61,958 bases of DNA from an uncultured Trueperaceae bacterium (GCA_913057685.1 CAJXOA010000011.1:1-61958), one strand, 5' to 3'. Shown: positions 45,920-57,290, counted from the stretch's first letter. Made by a program: numbers and translations. The notes: generated by a model from the sequence alone, not told the origin.

Positions 45920-46537
45920 ATGGCGCACGTCGGTCCGTCCGCCCCGCCCGTCCCGTCGGTCCCCCACCCCGTCCTCGCCGACCGGCTCCGCCTGCCGGTC
46001 GACGCCCGCCTGGCCGCCGCCCTCAAGGTCGCGGTCGGCGTGGCGATCCTCGCCGCCCTCGCGCAGGTCCGTCTGCAGGTCGGCCCGGTGCCGATCACCG
46101 GCTCGACGCTCGCGGTCCTGGCGATCGGTGCCGGGTACGGCGCGACCCTCGGCGCGACCACGATGCTGGCCTACCTCGCGGTCGGCGCCCTCGGGGTCGG
46201 CGTGTTCGCCGGCGGCGCCGCGGGCCTCGCTGCGCTCACCGGCCCGACCGCCGGCTACCTGCTCGCCTACCCGTTCGCCGCCGCCCTCGTCGGCGCGCTC
46301 GCGCGCCGCGGCTGGGACCGGCGGGTGGGCGCGACCGTCGCGGCGATGACCGCGGGGAACCTGGTGATCTACGCGCTGGGGCTCGCGTGGCTGGCGCGCT
46401 TCGCACCCGACCTGGGCACCACCCTCGCCTGGGGCTTGTGGCCGTTCCTGGCCGGCGACGCGGTGAAGATCGCGCTCGCCGCCGCCGCCCTACCGGCGGC
46501 GTGGCGCCTGACGGCGCGCGGGCGCGCGCGGCGATGA
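45920..46537 (+). CDS. bioY: Biotin transporter S component
   Basis: Substrate-binding membrane subunit of an ECF-type vitamin importer, 205 residues, about six membrane segments. Landmarks: QVRLQVGPVPITGSTLAVL (the BioY GPVPxT signature), GALGVGVFAGGAAGLAALTGPTAGYLLAYP and the C-terminal FLAGDAVKIALAAA. No EcfA or EcfT gene is adjacent, so it either uses a shared ECF module or works alone. The lysN-like gene is coupled by ATGA. Confidence 0.93.
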   Translation: MAHVGPSAPPVPSVPHPVLADRLRLPVDARLAAALKVAVGVAILAALAQVRLQVGPVPITGSTLAVLAIGAGYGATLGATTMLAYLAVGALGVGVFAGGAAGLAALTGPTAGYLLAYPFAAALVGALARRGWDRRVGATVAAMTAGNLVIYALGLAWLARFAPDLGTTLAWGLWPFLAGDAVKIALAAAALPAAWRLTARGRARR

Positions 46538-47757
46538 CGGCGGCGGCCGGGGGCGCGGTCGCGGTCGCGAACGGCGGCACGGCCGCCTCCCAGCACGACG
46601 TGCGCCTCGCCGCCCGCACGGAGCGGATGCGGCCCTCCGCCATCCGCGAGATCCTCAAGCTGACCGATCGCGGCGACGTGCTGTCGCTCGCCGGCGGGCT
46701 TCCCGCCGCCGAGCTGTTCCCCGTCGACGCCGTCGCGGAGGCCACCCAGCGGGCGTTGGCGGCGAACGGCGTGCGGGCGCTGCAGTACGGCCCCTCCGCC
46801 GGCCTCCCCGAACTCCGCGCCTGGGTGGCCGAACGCCACGCCCTCGAGGATCCCGACCGGGTGGTGGTGACGTCGGGATCGCAGCAGGGCCTCGACCTCG
46901 TCGGCAAGATCCTGCTCGACCCGGGCGACCGCGTCGCCCTCTCCGCGCCGGCGTACATGGGGGCGTTGCGGGCGTTCGACCCGTACCAACCGACCTACGC
47001 CCCCGTCGCGATGGACGACGAGGGGCTCGACCCCGACGCGTTGGACGCGGTCCTCGCGGAGGGGGCGTCGTTCCTGTACGCCGTGCCGGACTTCGACAAC
47101 CCCTCGGGCCGCCGGGCGGGCCTCGCGCGCCGCGAAGCGATCCTGGAGGTCTGCGCGAAGCACGACGTGCTCGTCGTCGAGGACGCCCCCTACCGGGAGT
47201 TGCGCTTCGACGACGTCGAACACCCCCCGCTCGCGGCGCTCGCGCCCGACCGGGTGGTGCACCTCGGGAGCCTCTCGAAGACGTTGGCGCCCGGCATGCG
47301 GGTCGCGTGGATGATCGTCCCGGACGGCCTCGAGGAGATCACCGAACAGGCGAAGCAGGCCACGGATCTGCACACCGGGACGTTCGCGCAGGCGGTCGCC
47401 TACGAACTGGTGCGCGACGGCGCGCTCGAGGCGCGCTTCCCGCACCTACGGACGCACTACCGCGACCAACGCGACCGCCTCACCGCGGCGCTCGCGCGGC
47501 ACGTCGGCGGGCGACTCACCTACGAGGTGCCGCCCGGCGGGATGTTCCTGTGGGGCCGCTTTGGCGACGGCGTCGACGCCAACGCGCTCCTGCGCGAGGC
47601 GATCGATCGCGGCGTCGCGTTCGTGCCCGGCGACGCCTTCTACCCCGGCGACGGCCCGCCCGAAACCGTCCGCCTCAGCTTCTCGTTGCTCGACGAGGCT
47701 GGCTTCGACGAGGCCGCCCGGCGGCTCGCCGCCGCCCTCGACGCGTACGGCGCCTGA
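46534..47757 (+). CDS. lysN: LysN-like PLP aminotransferase
   Basis: A 407-residue fold-type I aminotransferase very like Thermus LysN (2-aminoadipate aminotransferase of the AAA lysine route): IREILKLTDRGDVLSLAGGLPAAELFP, TSGSQQGLDLVGKILLDPGD, PDFDNPSGRRAGL, VVEDAPYREL, the PLP Lys in SLSKTLAPGMRVAW, and PPGGMFLWG. Such enzymes are often broad and can also act on aromatic or branched substrates, so the pathway role is inferred. The ATG overlaps the bioY stop. Pairing with a biotin transporter is unexplained. Confidence 0.85.
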   Translation: MTAAAGGAVAVANGGTAASQHDVRLAARTERMRPSAIREILKLTDRGDVLSLAGGLPAAELFPVDAVAEATQRALAANGVRALQYGPSAGLPELRAWVAERHALEDPDRVVVTSGSQQGLDLVGKILLDPGDRVALSAPAYMGALRAFDPYQPTYAPVAMDDEGLDPDALDAVLAEGASFLYAVPDFDNPSGRRAGLARREAILEVCAKHDVLVVEDAPYRELRFDDVEHPPLAALAPDRVVHLGSLSKTLAPGMRVAWMIVPDGLEEITEQAKQATDLHTGTFAQAVAYELVRDGALEARFPHLRTHYRDQRDRLTAALARHVGGRLTYEVPPGGMFLWGRFGDGVDANALLREAIDRGVAFVPGDAFYPGDGPPETVRLSFSLLDEAGFDEAARRLAAALDAYGA

Positions 47758-47818
47758 GCGACCGGCGTCGCCCCCCGACCCGCGCGTCCGCTCGACCCCA
47801 CGGCTGCGAGACGGAGAA

Positions 47819-47844
47819 CGCCCCCGCGCAAGAGCGCGGGGGCG
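47819..47844. terminator. Hairpin at the 3' ends of lysN and the minus-strand RNA candidate
   Basis: CGCCCCCGCGC and its complement form an 11-bp stem around an AAGA loop (TCTT on the minus strand). On the minus strand it is followed by TTCTCCGTCT, so it terminates better in that direction. Confidence 0.6.
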
Positions 47845-47977
47845 CGGTGCACCGCGTGGACTCGAGGGGCCGCGTACGGCCGCCCGGGTCCGTCTAGGAC
47901 ACCCGGTTACCCTCGGCGGGCACCTCCACTGATCCTTCGGTTCGGTACGTCTATCTGGACCACCTCCTTTCCGTGGT
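47819..47977 (-). ncRNA. Putative orphan small RNA or micro-ORF transcript
   Basis: A minus-strand unit with its own -10 (TACCCT, 47984-47989) and an end hairpin. The predicted RNA opens with ACCAC-GGAAAGGAG-GTGGT, a 5-bp stem that puts a perfect Shine-Dalgarno core in the loop. AAAGGAGGTGGTCCAG pairs with the 16S rRNA 3' end over 16 nt with one G-U. An 18-codon frame could start at GTG 47963 (VVQIDVPNRR...), but the GTG is inside the site itself. A second hairpin (CCGGGTGTCC/GGACCCGG) lies near 47885-47907. No minus-strand gene follows. No known RNA family was recognised. Confidence 0.4.
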
Positions 47978-47983
47978 GAGCCA

Positions 47984-47989
47984 AGGGTA
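47984..47989 (-). promoter_or_regulatory. -10 box (TACCCT) of the orphan minus-strand transcript
   Basis: GCTACCCT is the same octamer seen before bioY and metG. Six bases later lies the predicted start (A at 47977). Confidence 0.45.
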
Positions 47990-48030
47990 GCGGACGGCGC
48001 CCGGGCCGCGATGTGGTCTTTCTTACGGAC

Positions 48031-48188
48031 GCCGCCGCGCACCCCCGCTCCGCACCCCCTCCTTCCGGACCCCCCTTCCGTCCCCGCCCCGCACCCCCGC
48101 TCCGCCCCCCCGCCCCGCACCCCCCCGTGCGCCCCGTCCCCTCCGCACCCCCGCCCTGCACCCCCCGGTGCGCCCCGTCCCCGTCCCG
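48031..48188. repeat. C-rich low-complexity tract (G-rich on minus strand)
   Basis: About 158 bp of C-runs separated by G or T, with internal direct repeats: GCACCCCCGCTCCGC at 48039 and 48091, and GTGCGCCCCGTCCCC twice near 48127 and 48169. The minus strand has many GGGG/GGGGG runs able to form quadruplexes. No gene is apparent in it. Confidence 0.8.
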
Positions 48189-48211
48189 CGCGGCGACCCC
48201 ACCCCGCGGGC

Positions 48212-48217
48212 TATCCT
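48212..48217 (+). promoter_or_regulatory. Leaderless -10 (TATCCT) of the Fe-S oxidoreductase gene
   Basis: TATCCT lies 6 nt before the ATG, with no ribosome-binding site. The C-rich tract ends about 24 nt upstream. Confidence 0.6.
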
Positions 48218-48223
48218 CGCCCC

Positions 48224-50311
48224 ATGGTCACCCCCGCCGAGAAGCTGGCGTTCGCCCTGTTGGCCGCCTTCGCGTTCGCCTTCGCCTACGGCGGGTTCGA
48301 GCGGGTGGCGCGCGCCGTCGCCGCCGGCGCGCGGGGCGGCACCGACCGCACGCGCGACCTGCCGCGCCGCATCGGCGCGGCGGTCGTCACGACCCTCGCG
48401 CAACGCACGACGTTCCGCGACCGCCCCTGGGTCGGCGTCGCGCACGCCGCCGTGTTCTACGGCTTCGTCTTCTACCTGCTCGTCAACCTCGTCGACGCCG
48501 CCGTCGGCCTCCTTCCCCCCGCCTGGACGGCGTGGGTGCACGGCCCCTGGGCGGGGCCGTACCGGCTCGCCGCGGACCTGTTCAGCGTCGCGGTGCTGCT
48601 CGGCGTCGCGGCGTTGCTCGCCCGCCGCTTCCTGCGCCGCGACCCGGCCCTCGCCCCCGACGTCGCGCTGCACGAGGACGCCGCGGCCGGCGGCGTCCGC
48701 CGCGACTCGGCCCTCGTCGGCGGGTTCATCCTCCTGCACGTCGGGATGCGCCTCACCGGCGAGGGGTTCTTCCTCGCCGCGGAGGGGCACGCCGACGCCT
48801 GGCAGCCGTTCGCCAGCGCCGTCGCCGGCGCGGTCGGGCACGACCCCTCCCGCATCGTCGGCTGGCACGTCGCCTGGTGGGGGGCGCTCGGCTCGATCCT
48901 CGTGTTCCTGCCGTACTTCCCGCGCAGCAAGCACCTGCACCTGATCGCCGCGCCCGTCAACTTCGCGCTCGCGCGGCGCGACGCGGACGGCACCCCGACC
49001 TCCACCGGGACGCTCGAGCCGCTGGACCTCGAGGACGAGACGCGCGAGACGTTCGGCGCGGCGTACCTCGAGGAGCTCCCCTACGCGCAGATCCTCGACG
49101 CGTACGCCTGCATCCAGTGCCACCGCTGCACCGACGCCTGCCCGGCGCACGCGACCGGCAAGGCGTTGTCGCCGTCGGCGCTGGAGATCAACAAACGCTA
49201 CGAACTGCGGCTGCACGCCGGCGCCCTCGCCGAGGGCGGCGGGACGCCCCGCCCGCTGCTGGCGTACGCCCTCGACGAGGAACAGATCTGGGCGTGCACG
49301 ACGTGCGGCGCCTGCATCGACGCCTGCCCGGTCGGCAACGAACCGATGCTCGACATCGTCGACATGCGCCGCGAGCGGGTGTTGATGGAGGGGGCGTTCC
49401 CCGACGACCTGCAGTCCGCGTTCCGCGGCATGGAGCGCACCGGCAACCCCTGGGGGTTGGGGCACGACGCGCGCATGGCGTGGGCCGAACCGCTGGCCGA
49501 GGCGGGCCTCGAGGTCCCCACCGTCGAGACCGACCCCGACTTCGAGGTGTTGTTCTGGGTCGGGTGCGCCGGCGCGTACGACGCGACGGCGCAGGAGACG
49601 ACGCGCGCGATGGCGCGCATCCTCGATCACGCCGGCGTCCGCTACGCGGTGCTCGGTAAGGGCGAACGCTGCACCGGCGATCCGGCCCGGCGGGCGGGGA
49701 ACGAGTACCTGTACTACCAGCTGGCCAGCGAGAACGTCGCGACCCTCGACGCCGCCCTCGCCCAGGACCTCCTCGACGAGGCCGCCCCCAAGCGGGTCGT
49801 GACGGCGTGCGCGCACTGCTACAACGCCCTCCTGAACGACTACCCGCAGTTGGGCGGGACGTACGACGTCGTGCACCACACCGAACTGCTCGACGAGCTC
49901 GTGCGCGCCGGTCGGCTCCCGCCGCTCGATCTCGGGGGCGGCACGACGTACCACGACCCCTGCTACCTGGGGCGCCACAACGGCGTGTTCGACGCGCCGC
50001 GCGACGTCCTCGCGAGCGGCGGCGGCGAGGTCCAGGAGATGCCGCGCTCCAAGGGGCACGGCTTCTGTTGCGGCGCGGGGGGCGCGCAGTTCTGGAAGGA
50101 GGAGGAGGCCGGCGACGGCGCCGTCGCCGACGCCCGCATGCGCGAGGCGCGCGACACCGGGGCGGACACCGTCGCGGTGGCGTGCCCCTTCTGCGCCTCG
50201 ATGCTCGGCTCCAGCGGGGTGGCGGCGGAGGACGACGCGCCGGAGGTCGTCGACGTCGCGGTGCTGTACGACCGGTCGCTCCGCGCGATCGGGGAGCGCC
50301 TGCGCGCCTGA
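48224..50311 (+). CDS. Membrane-bound Fe-S oxidoreductase (HdrD/FadF-like)
   Basis: A 695-residue protein: an N-terminal NarI-like membrane domain (about five segments, residues 5-235, several His), a two-cluster ferredoxin domain with Cys at 296-306 (CIQCHRCTDACP) and 358-368 (CTTCGACIDACP), and two CCG domains (ACAHCYNALL, then YHDPCYLGRHNG and FCCGAGGAQFW). This layout fits proteins proposed as electron-transfer-flavoprotein:menaquinone oxidoreductases, linking acyl-CoA dehydrogenase electrons to the quinone pool. No etf genes are nearby, so that role is inference. Confidence 0.88.
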   Translation: MVTPAEKLAFALLAAFAFAFAYGGFERVARAVAAGARGGTDRTRDLPRRIGAAVVTTLAQRTTFRDRPWVGVAHAAVFYGFVFYLLVNLVDAAVGLLPPAWTAWVHGPWAGPYRLAADLFSVAVLLGVAALLARRFLRRDPALAPDVALHEDAAAGGVRRDSALVGGFILLHVGMRLTGEGFFLAAEGHADAWQPFASAVAGAVGHDPSRIVGWHVAWWGALGSILVFLPYFPRSKHLHLIAAPVNFALARRDADGTPTSTGTLEPLDLEDETRETFGAAYLEELPYAQILDAYACIQCHRCTDACPAHATGKALSPSALEINKRYELRLHAGALAEGGGTPRPLLAYALDEEQIWACTTCGACIDACPVGNEPMLDIVDMRRERVLMEGAFPDDLQSAFRGMERTGNPWGLGHDARMAWAEPLAEAGLEVPTVETDPDFEVLFWVGCAGAYDATAQETTRAMARILDHAGVRYAVLGKGERCTGDPARRAGNEYLYYQLASENVATLDAALAQDLLDEAAPKRVVTACAHCYNALLNDYPQLGGTYDVVHHTELLDELVRAGRLPPLDLGGGTTYHDPCYLGRHNGVFDAPRDVLASGGGEVQEMPRSKGHGFCCGAGGAQFWKEEEAGDGAVADARMREARDTGADTVAVACPFCASMLGSSGVAAEDDAPEVVDVAVLYDRSLRAIGERLRA

Positions 50312-50349
50312 CGCGTCGCGCGGGCGCCCCCGGCGCCGGCGCGGGTGGG

Positions 50350-50355
50350 TATCGT
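50350..50355 (+). promoter_or_regulatory. Leaderless -10 (TATCGT) of the sco gene
   Basis: TATCGT then TTTTCC then GTG. The six-base spacing and lack of a ribosome-binding site predict a leaderless GTG start. Confidence 0.6.
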
Positions 50356-50361
50356 TTTTCC

Positions 50362-50976
50362 GTGACGCCTCGCACCGCCCGCGCCCTCCGCATCGGGATC
50401 GTGCTCGCCGCCGCCGCCCTCGCGGCGGTCGCCGCGTTCACCGCCGGTCGCCTCCTCGCGCCCGCCCCCGAGCGGGTCGGCACGATCCTCACCAACCCCC
50501 AGCCGGTCGCCGACCTCCCCCTCGCGCGGGGGCCGGAGGGGCGCGAGACGACGATCGGCGCGTTCGCGGGCGGTGCGGACTGGACGTTGGTGTTCTTCGG
50601 CTTCACGAACTGTCCCGACGTCTGCCCCCTCACGATGGGCAGCCTGGCGGAAACCTACCGCGACCTCGGCGAACCCGACGCCCTCCAGGTCGCGATGATC
50701 ACGGTCGACCCGCAGAACGACGACGCCGCCCGCACGCACGCCTACGCCGCCGGCTTCCACCCGGCGTTCGTCGGCTTCGCCGGCAGCGCCGAGCAGATCG
50801 CCGCCGCCGCGCAGCGGTTCTTCGTCGGCTACGCCGGCGAGGGCCGCGACATCGTGCACACCGAAGCGGTCGGCCTCGTCGACCGCGACGGGGTCCTGCG
50901 CGCGGTGTACGCGGCCGACGCCGTGCCGCGGATCGGCGACGACCTCGTCGACCTGGTCGCCGGCGACCCGCTCTGA
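50362..50976 (+). CDS. Sco-family copper chaperone
   Basis: A 204-residue membrane-anchored thioredoxin-fold protein (N-terminal segment about residues 9-32). The copper ligands are present: CPDVC at 84-88 in FFGFTNCPDVCPLTMG, and His 166 in DIVHTEAV. It is expected to deliver copper to the CuA site of CtaC, encoded 43 kb away in this window. It is a leaderless GTG start. A hairpin separates it from the convergent pyrC. Confidence 0.92.
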   Translation: MTPRTARALRIGIVLAAAALAAVAAFTAGRLLAPAPERVGTILTNPQPVADLPLARGPEGRETTIGAFAGGADWTLVFFGFTNCPDVCPLTMGSLAETYRDLGEPDALQVAMITVDPQNDDAARTHAYAAGFHPAFVGFAGSAEQIAAAAQRFFVGYAGEGRDIVHTEAVGLVDRDGVLRAVYAADAVPRIGDDLVDLVAGDPL

Positions 50977-51001
50977 GCCCGCCCCCTCAGGGGGTGCGGG
51001 C
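50977..51001. terminator. Hairpin between sco and pyrC
   Basis: GCCCGC-CCCC and GGGG-GCGGGC pair (6 plus 4 bp, one bulged T) around TCAG. The hairpin starts one base after the sco stop and covers the pyrC stop codon, so it could end both transcripts. Confidence 0.55.
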
Positions 51002-52269
51002 GAACACCTCGCGCCCCGCCACGAACGTCCGCATCGGCCACCCGCGCAGGACCTCGCCGTCCCACGGCCCGAACGCCGCCTTGCTGCGTTGCGTCGCGGG
51101 ATCGACCGGCCGGGGGGTCTCGAGGTCCAGCAGCACCACGTCGGCGGGCGCACCGACCTCGAGGCGGGGTGCGTCCCACCCCAACACCCGCGCGGGGCCG
51201 TCCTGCAGGAGCTCCAGGAGGCGCGCCAGCGGCCAGTCGCCGGAGGCGACGAAGCGTTCGTACAACAGCGGGACGCTCACCTCGAGGTTGGCGATGCCGA
51301 ACGGCGCGGTGAGGAGGTCCATGCGTTTCTCGCTGCGCGTGTGCGGCGCGTGGTCGGTCCCGATGCAGTCCACCAGGCCGCTCGCCACCGCCTCCCGGAG
51401 GGCCGCGACGTCGTCGGGGGTGCGCAGCGGCGGCGCGACCTTGACGATCGGATCGTAGTCGGCGAGCGCCGTGTGGTCGAGGGTCAGGTGGTGCGGCGTC
51501 ACCTCGCACGTGACCGGCGCCCCGCGCGCCTTGAAGAAGGCGATGACCTCGAGCGCCGCGCGGGTCGTGACGTGCGCGATGTGCACCCGCGCGCCGGTCG
51601 TCCGCGCGATCTCCGCGTCGCGGTACACCATCACCGCCTCCGCCGCGGCGGGGTTGCCGGGCAGCCCCAAGCGTTCGCTGACCTCGCCCTCGTGCATCAC
51701 GCCGTCCGCGCGCAGGTCGGGATCCTCGGAGTGCGTCTGGATGGGCACGTCCAGCGCCGCCGCCCACTCCGCGGCGCGGCGCATGACCTCGGCGTTCGCG
51801 ACGGGGATGCCGTCGTCGGTCAGCAGCACCGCGCCGGCCTCGACGAGGCCGGCGGCGTCGCTCAGGCGCGTCCCTTCGAGGCCCATCGTCAGGGCGGCGG
51901 CGGGCCGGAGGCGCGCGCCGGGGAGGGCGGCGGCGCGCTCCCGAAGGGAGCGCACCAGGTCGGGGTCGTCGATCACCGGGTCGGTGTTCGCCATCGAGAC
52001 GACCGTCCCGTAGCCGCCGGCCGCCGCCGCGGCGAGGCCGGAGGCGAGGTCCTCCTTCGCTTCGAAGCCGGGGTCGCGCAGGTGGACGTGCGGGTCGACG
52101 AACGCCGCGGTGCCGACGAGGCCGGTCGCGTCGACCTCGCGGTCGACCGGCCCGTCGGGCGTCGCGCCCTCGATGCGGCCGCCGGCGAGCACGAGGTCGT
52201 GGACGCCCTCGTCGGCGTGCGCGCTCACCCAGCGGGCGCCGCGCAGCAGGATGCGTTCGTGGGGGCCGG

Positions 52270-52273
<4 letters not shown>
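50987..52273 (-). CDS. pyrC: Dihydroorotase (class I)
   Basis: Third step of pyrimidine synthesis. The 428-residue amidohydrolase has DPHVHLRDPGFEAKED (metal HxH), TTDD-like LLTDDGIPV, IQTHSEDP, VHIAHVTTRAAL, and CIGTDHAPH (metal Asp). All metal positions are present, so it is an active dihydroorotase rather than the inactive PyrC' of some ATCase complexes. The ATG at 52273 overlaps the pyrB stop (ATGA) and follows AAAGGAGG. Confidence 0.94.
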
Positions 52274-55218
<2,945 letters not shown>

Positions 55219-55221
55219 GTT

Positions 55222-55257
55222 GGCTCCTTCTCGGCCTCACGGGACCGGGTTAAAGGC
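55222..55257 (-). promoter_or_regulatory. PyrR-binding RNA hairpin
   Basis: GGUCCCGUGAGGCC (55246-55233, minus strand) fits the Bacillus PyrR loop consensus ARUCCNGNGAGGYU at 12 of 14 positions; the two differing ends covary from A-U to G-C. An outer stem CCUU/AAGG includes the leader-peptide ribosome-binding site. The flanks CUUUAACCC and GAGAAGG also match known PyrR sites. Confidence 0.85.
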
Positions 55258-55263
55258 ACCGGG

Positions 55264-55269
55264 AGCGTA
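55264..55269 (-). promoter_or_regulatory. -10 box (TACGCT) of the pyr operon
   Basis: TACGCT on the minus strand predicts transcription from about 55257, so the RNA begins almost exactly at the PyrR hairpin. Confidence 0.6.
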
Positions 55270-55312
55270 CCACGGGCGTGCGAGCGTCGGTCCGGGACGC
55301 CGGGGGGCGTGG

Positions 55313-55318
55313 TAGCGT
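55313..55318 (+). promoter_or_regulatory. -10 box (TAGCGT) of the Ser/Thr kinase gene
   Basis: TAGCGT lies 52 nt before the kinase GTG, which has its own GGGAGG. It is divergent from the pyr promoter about 44 bp away. Confidence 0.45.
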
Positions 55319-55369
55319 CCGCGCGTCGCGCAGCGGACGCGAGGGGCGGACGCCCGACGGGAGGGCGAC

Positions 55370-56377
55370 GTGGAGCCGAAGGACGTGGAGCCGAACGACG
55401 CCGTGGAGCGCAGCGATGCGACGTGGACGCCCGACGGGTACGAGCGGTTGCGCCGCCTCGGGACCGGCCGAACGTCGGTCGTGTACCTCGCGCGGCACCC
55501 GCGCTTCGGCGAGGTCGCGCTGAAGCTGCCGCGCGCCGGCCTGCAGGGCGACCCCAGCTTCCGCCGCATGTTCGAAACCGAGGTCGTCCTCACCCTCCGC
55601 TTCGACCACCCGCACGTCGTGCGCGGCCTCGACGGCCACCCCACCGGAGCGGGCGCCTACCTGGCGCTCGAGTACTGCGCCGGCGGGACGTTGGATCAGC
55701 ACCTGCTCGAGCGGGGGCGCCTGAAGGTCGCGCGGGCGCTGGAGATCGTCGAGCAGATCGCGACCGGCCTCGCGCACGTCCACGCCCGGCGGGTGCTGCA
55801 CCGCGACGTCAAGCCCGCCAACGTCTTCCTCGACGCGGCGGGGCACGCCAAGCTCGGCGATTTCGGGACCGGCGCGCCGATCGGGGAGACGGGCGACGCG
55901 CGGGTCGGGACGGCGTTCTACATGGCGCCGGAACTGTTCGAGGGGCAGCCCGCCACCGTCCGCAGCGACGTCTACGCCTTGGGCGTCGCGACGTTCGAGG
56001 TGGTGACCGGGGAGCGTCCGTTCCAGGGCGACGACTACGACGCGCTGATGCACGCCCACACGAGCGGCGTGCTGCGCGACCCGCGGGCGGTGCGCGAGGG
56101 GGTCCCCGACGGCCTCGCGGAGCTCGTGCGCCGGGCGATGGCCCGCACCGCCGACGCCCGCTTCGAGGACGTCGAAGGGTTCTTGGCGGCGTTGCGCGCG
56201 GCGGCCGGGCGGCCCGGGGCGGCGGCGGATGCGCCCCGCTACGGGCGGGCGTCGCGCCGCCGCGCGGCGGCGGAGGACGGCGCGAAGGCCGACCGGGCGG
56301 CGGACGCGGAGGACGTGTCCGCGGCGTCCGAGGGGCGGCGTCCCTGGTGGCGTCGGGGACCGACCCGCGAATCCTGA
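55370..56377 (+). CDS. Soluble Hanks-type Ser/Thr protein kinase
   Basis: A 335-residue kinase. Gly-loop LGTGRTSVVYLA (30-41), VALK with the ATP Lys 52, catalytic HRDVKPAN (144-151), DFG (164-166) and APELF. All catalytic residues are present. There is no membrane segment or PASTA/sensor domain; the C-terminal 65 residues form a charged, low-complexity tail ending in WWRRGPTRES. The GTG at 55370 follows GGGAGG at 5 nt. Targets are unknown. It is flanked by pyr (divergent) and suf (downstream), with its own promoter. Confidence 0.92.
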   Translation: MEPKDVEPNDAVERSDATWTPDGYERLRRLGTGRTSVVYLARHPRFGEVALKLPRAGLQGDPSFRRMFETEVVLTLRFDHPHVVRGLDGHPTGAGAYLALEYCAGGTLDQHLLERGRLKVARALEIVEQIATGLAHVHARRVLHRDVKPANVFLDAAGHAKLGDFGTGAPIGETGDARVGTAFYMAPELFEGQPATVRSDVYALGVATFEVVTGERPFQGDDYDALMHAHTSGVLRDPRAVREGVPDGLAELVRRAMARTADARFEDVEGFLAALRAAAGRPGAAADAPRYGRASRRRAAAEDGAKADRAADAEDVSAASEGRRPWWRRGPTRES

Positions 56378-56412
56378 GCGTCGCACTACACGTTCGAGCC
56401 GGGTCGGTCTGC

Positions 56413-56418
56413 TACACT
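56413..56418 (+). promoter_or_regulatory. Extended -10 (TGC-TACACT) of the suf operon
   Basis: TGCTACACT fits an extended TA-N3-T box, with a predicted start near 56425 and a leader of about 90 nt to the sufC GTG. Confidence 0.55.
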
Positions 56419-56420
56419 CC

Positions 56421-56442
56421 AACTCGGAACGCTTCCGAAGTT
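56421..56442. promoter_or_regulatory. Inverted repeat at the suf transcription start
   Basis: AACT-CGGAA-CGC-TTCCG-AAGTT is a near-perfect palindrome (one extra A) centred on the predicted start site. It is well placed for a dimeric repressor; an Fe-S- or iron-sensing regulator is only a guess. Confidence 0.5.
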
Positions 56443-56513
56443 TGGGCGACCGCTCGCCCCCGCTTCGCGGCGTATCCTCCGTCGAATCCAATCCAACCCC
56501 ACGAGGTGGCACC

Positions 56514-57290
56514 GTGAGTGAAAACCGACTCGAGATCCGCAACCTGCACGCCCGCATCGCCGGCGGCGTCGACATCCTCAAGGGCGTGGACCTGACCGTC
56601 CCCGCCGGCGAGGTGCACGCCCTCATGGGCCAGAACGGCTCGGGCAAGTCGACCCTGGCGAAGGTCATGGCCGGCGACCCCGCCTACGAGATCACCGACG
56701 GCGACATCCTCATCGACGGCGAATCGGTCCTCGAGATGGAGCCCGACGAGCGCGCCCGCGCCGGGCTGTACCTGGCGTTCCAGTACCCCGTCGAGGTGCC
56801 CGGCGTCTCGATCGCCAACTTCCTTCGCCTCGCCCTCAACGCCCGCCGCGACGAGGACGACGAGATCGGCGTCATGGAGTTCTACACGAAGCTCCAGGGG
56901 GCCGTGAAGGAACTCGACTGGGACGAATCGATCATCGAACGCAACCTGCACGAAGGGTTCTCCGGCGGCGAGAAGAAGCGCAGCGAGATCCTGCAGCTCC
57001 TCGTCCTCGAGCCGAAGTACGCGATCCTCGACGAGACCGACTCCGGCCTCGACGTCGACGCCCTCAAGGTCGTGGCGCACGGCGTGAACGCCGCGCGCGG
57101 CGACGCCTTCGGCGCGCTCGTCATCACGCACTACCAGCGCCTGCTGAACTACATCGTGCCCGACCGCGTGCACGTCATGGCCGAGGGCCGCGTGATCACC
57201 AGCGGCGACAAGGAGCTCGCCATGGAGCTCGACGACAAGGGCTACGACTGGATCAAGAACGAGGTCGCCTCCGGCGCGGCCCCCGCCTGA
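56514..57290 (+). CDS. sufC: Fe-S cluster assembly ATPase SufC
   Basis: ABC-type ATPase of the SUF scaffold, 258 residues. Walker A is GQNGSGKST, signature motif FSGGEKKRSEILQ, Walker B YAILDETDSGLDVDAL (the SufC-specific DETDSGLD), then the His switch in VITHYQRLL. The GTG at 56514 follows GAGGT at about 7 nt. It is the first gene of sufC-sufB-sufD; the desulfurase SufS and the SufU/SufE partner are not in the window. Confidence 0.96.
   Translation: MSENRLEIRNLHARIAGGVDILKGVDLTVPAGEVHALMGQNGSGKSTLAKVMAGDPAYEITDGDILIDGESVLEMEPDERARAGLYLAFQYPVEVPGVSIANFLRLALNARRDEDDEIGVMEFYTKLQGAVKELDWDESIIERNLHEGFSGGEKKRSEILQLLVLEPKYAILDETDSGLDVDALKVVAHGVNAARGDAFGALVITHYQRLLNYIVPDRVHVMAEGRVITSGDKELAMELDDKGYDWIKNEVASGAAPA

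Noticed and set aside
47935-47972. A fragment of a 16S rRNA 3' end on the plus strand
   Set aside because: CTGGACCACCTCCTTTC matches the 16S tail, but the sequence before it does not match helix 45 or the rest of the gene, so it is not an rRNA remnant. The minus-strand reading with promoter and hairpin explains more.
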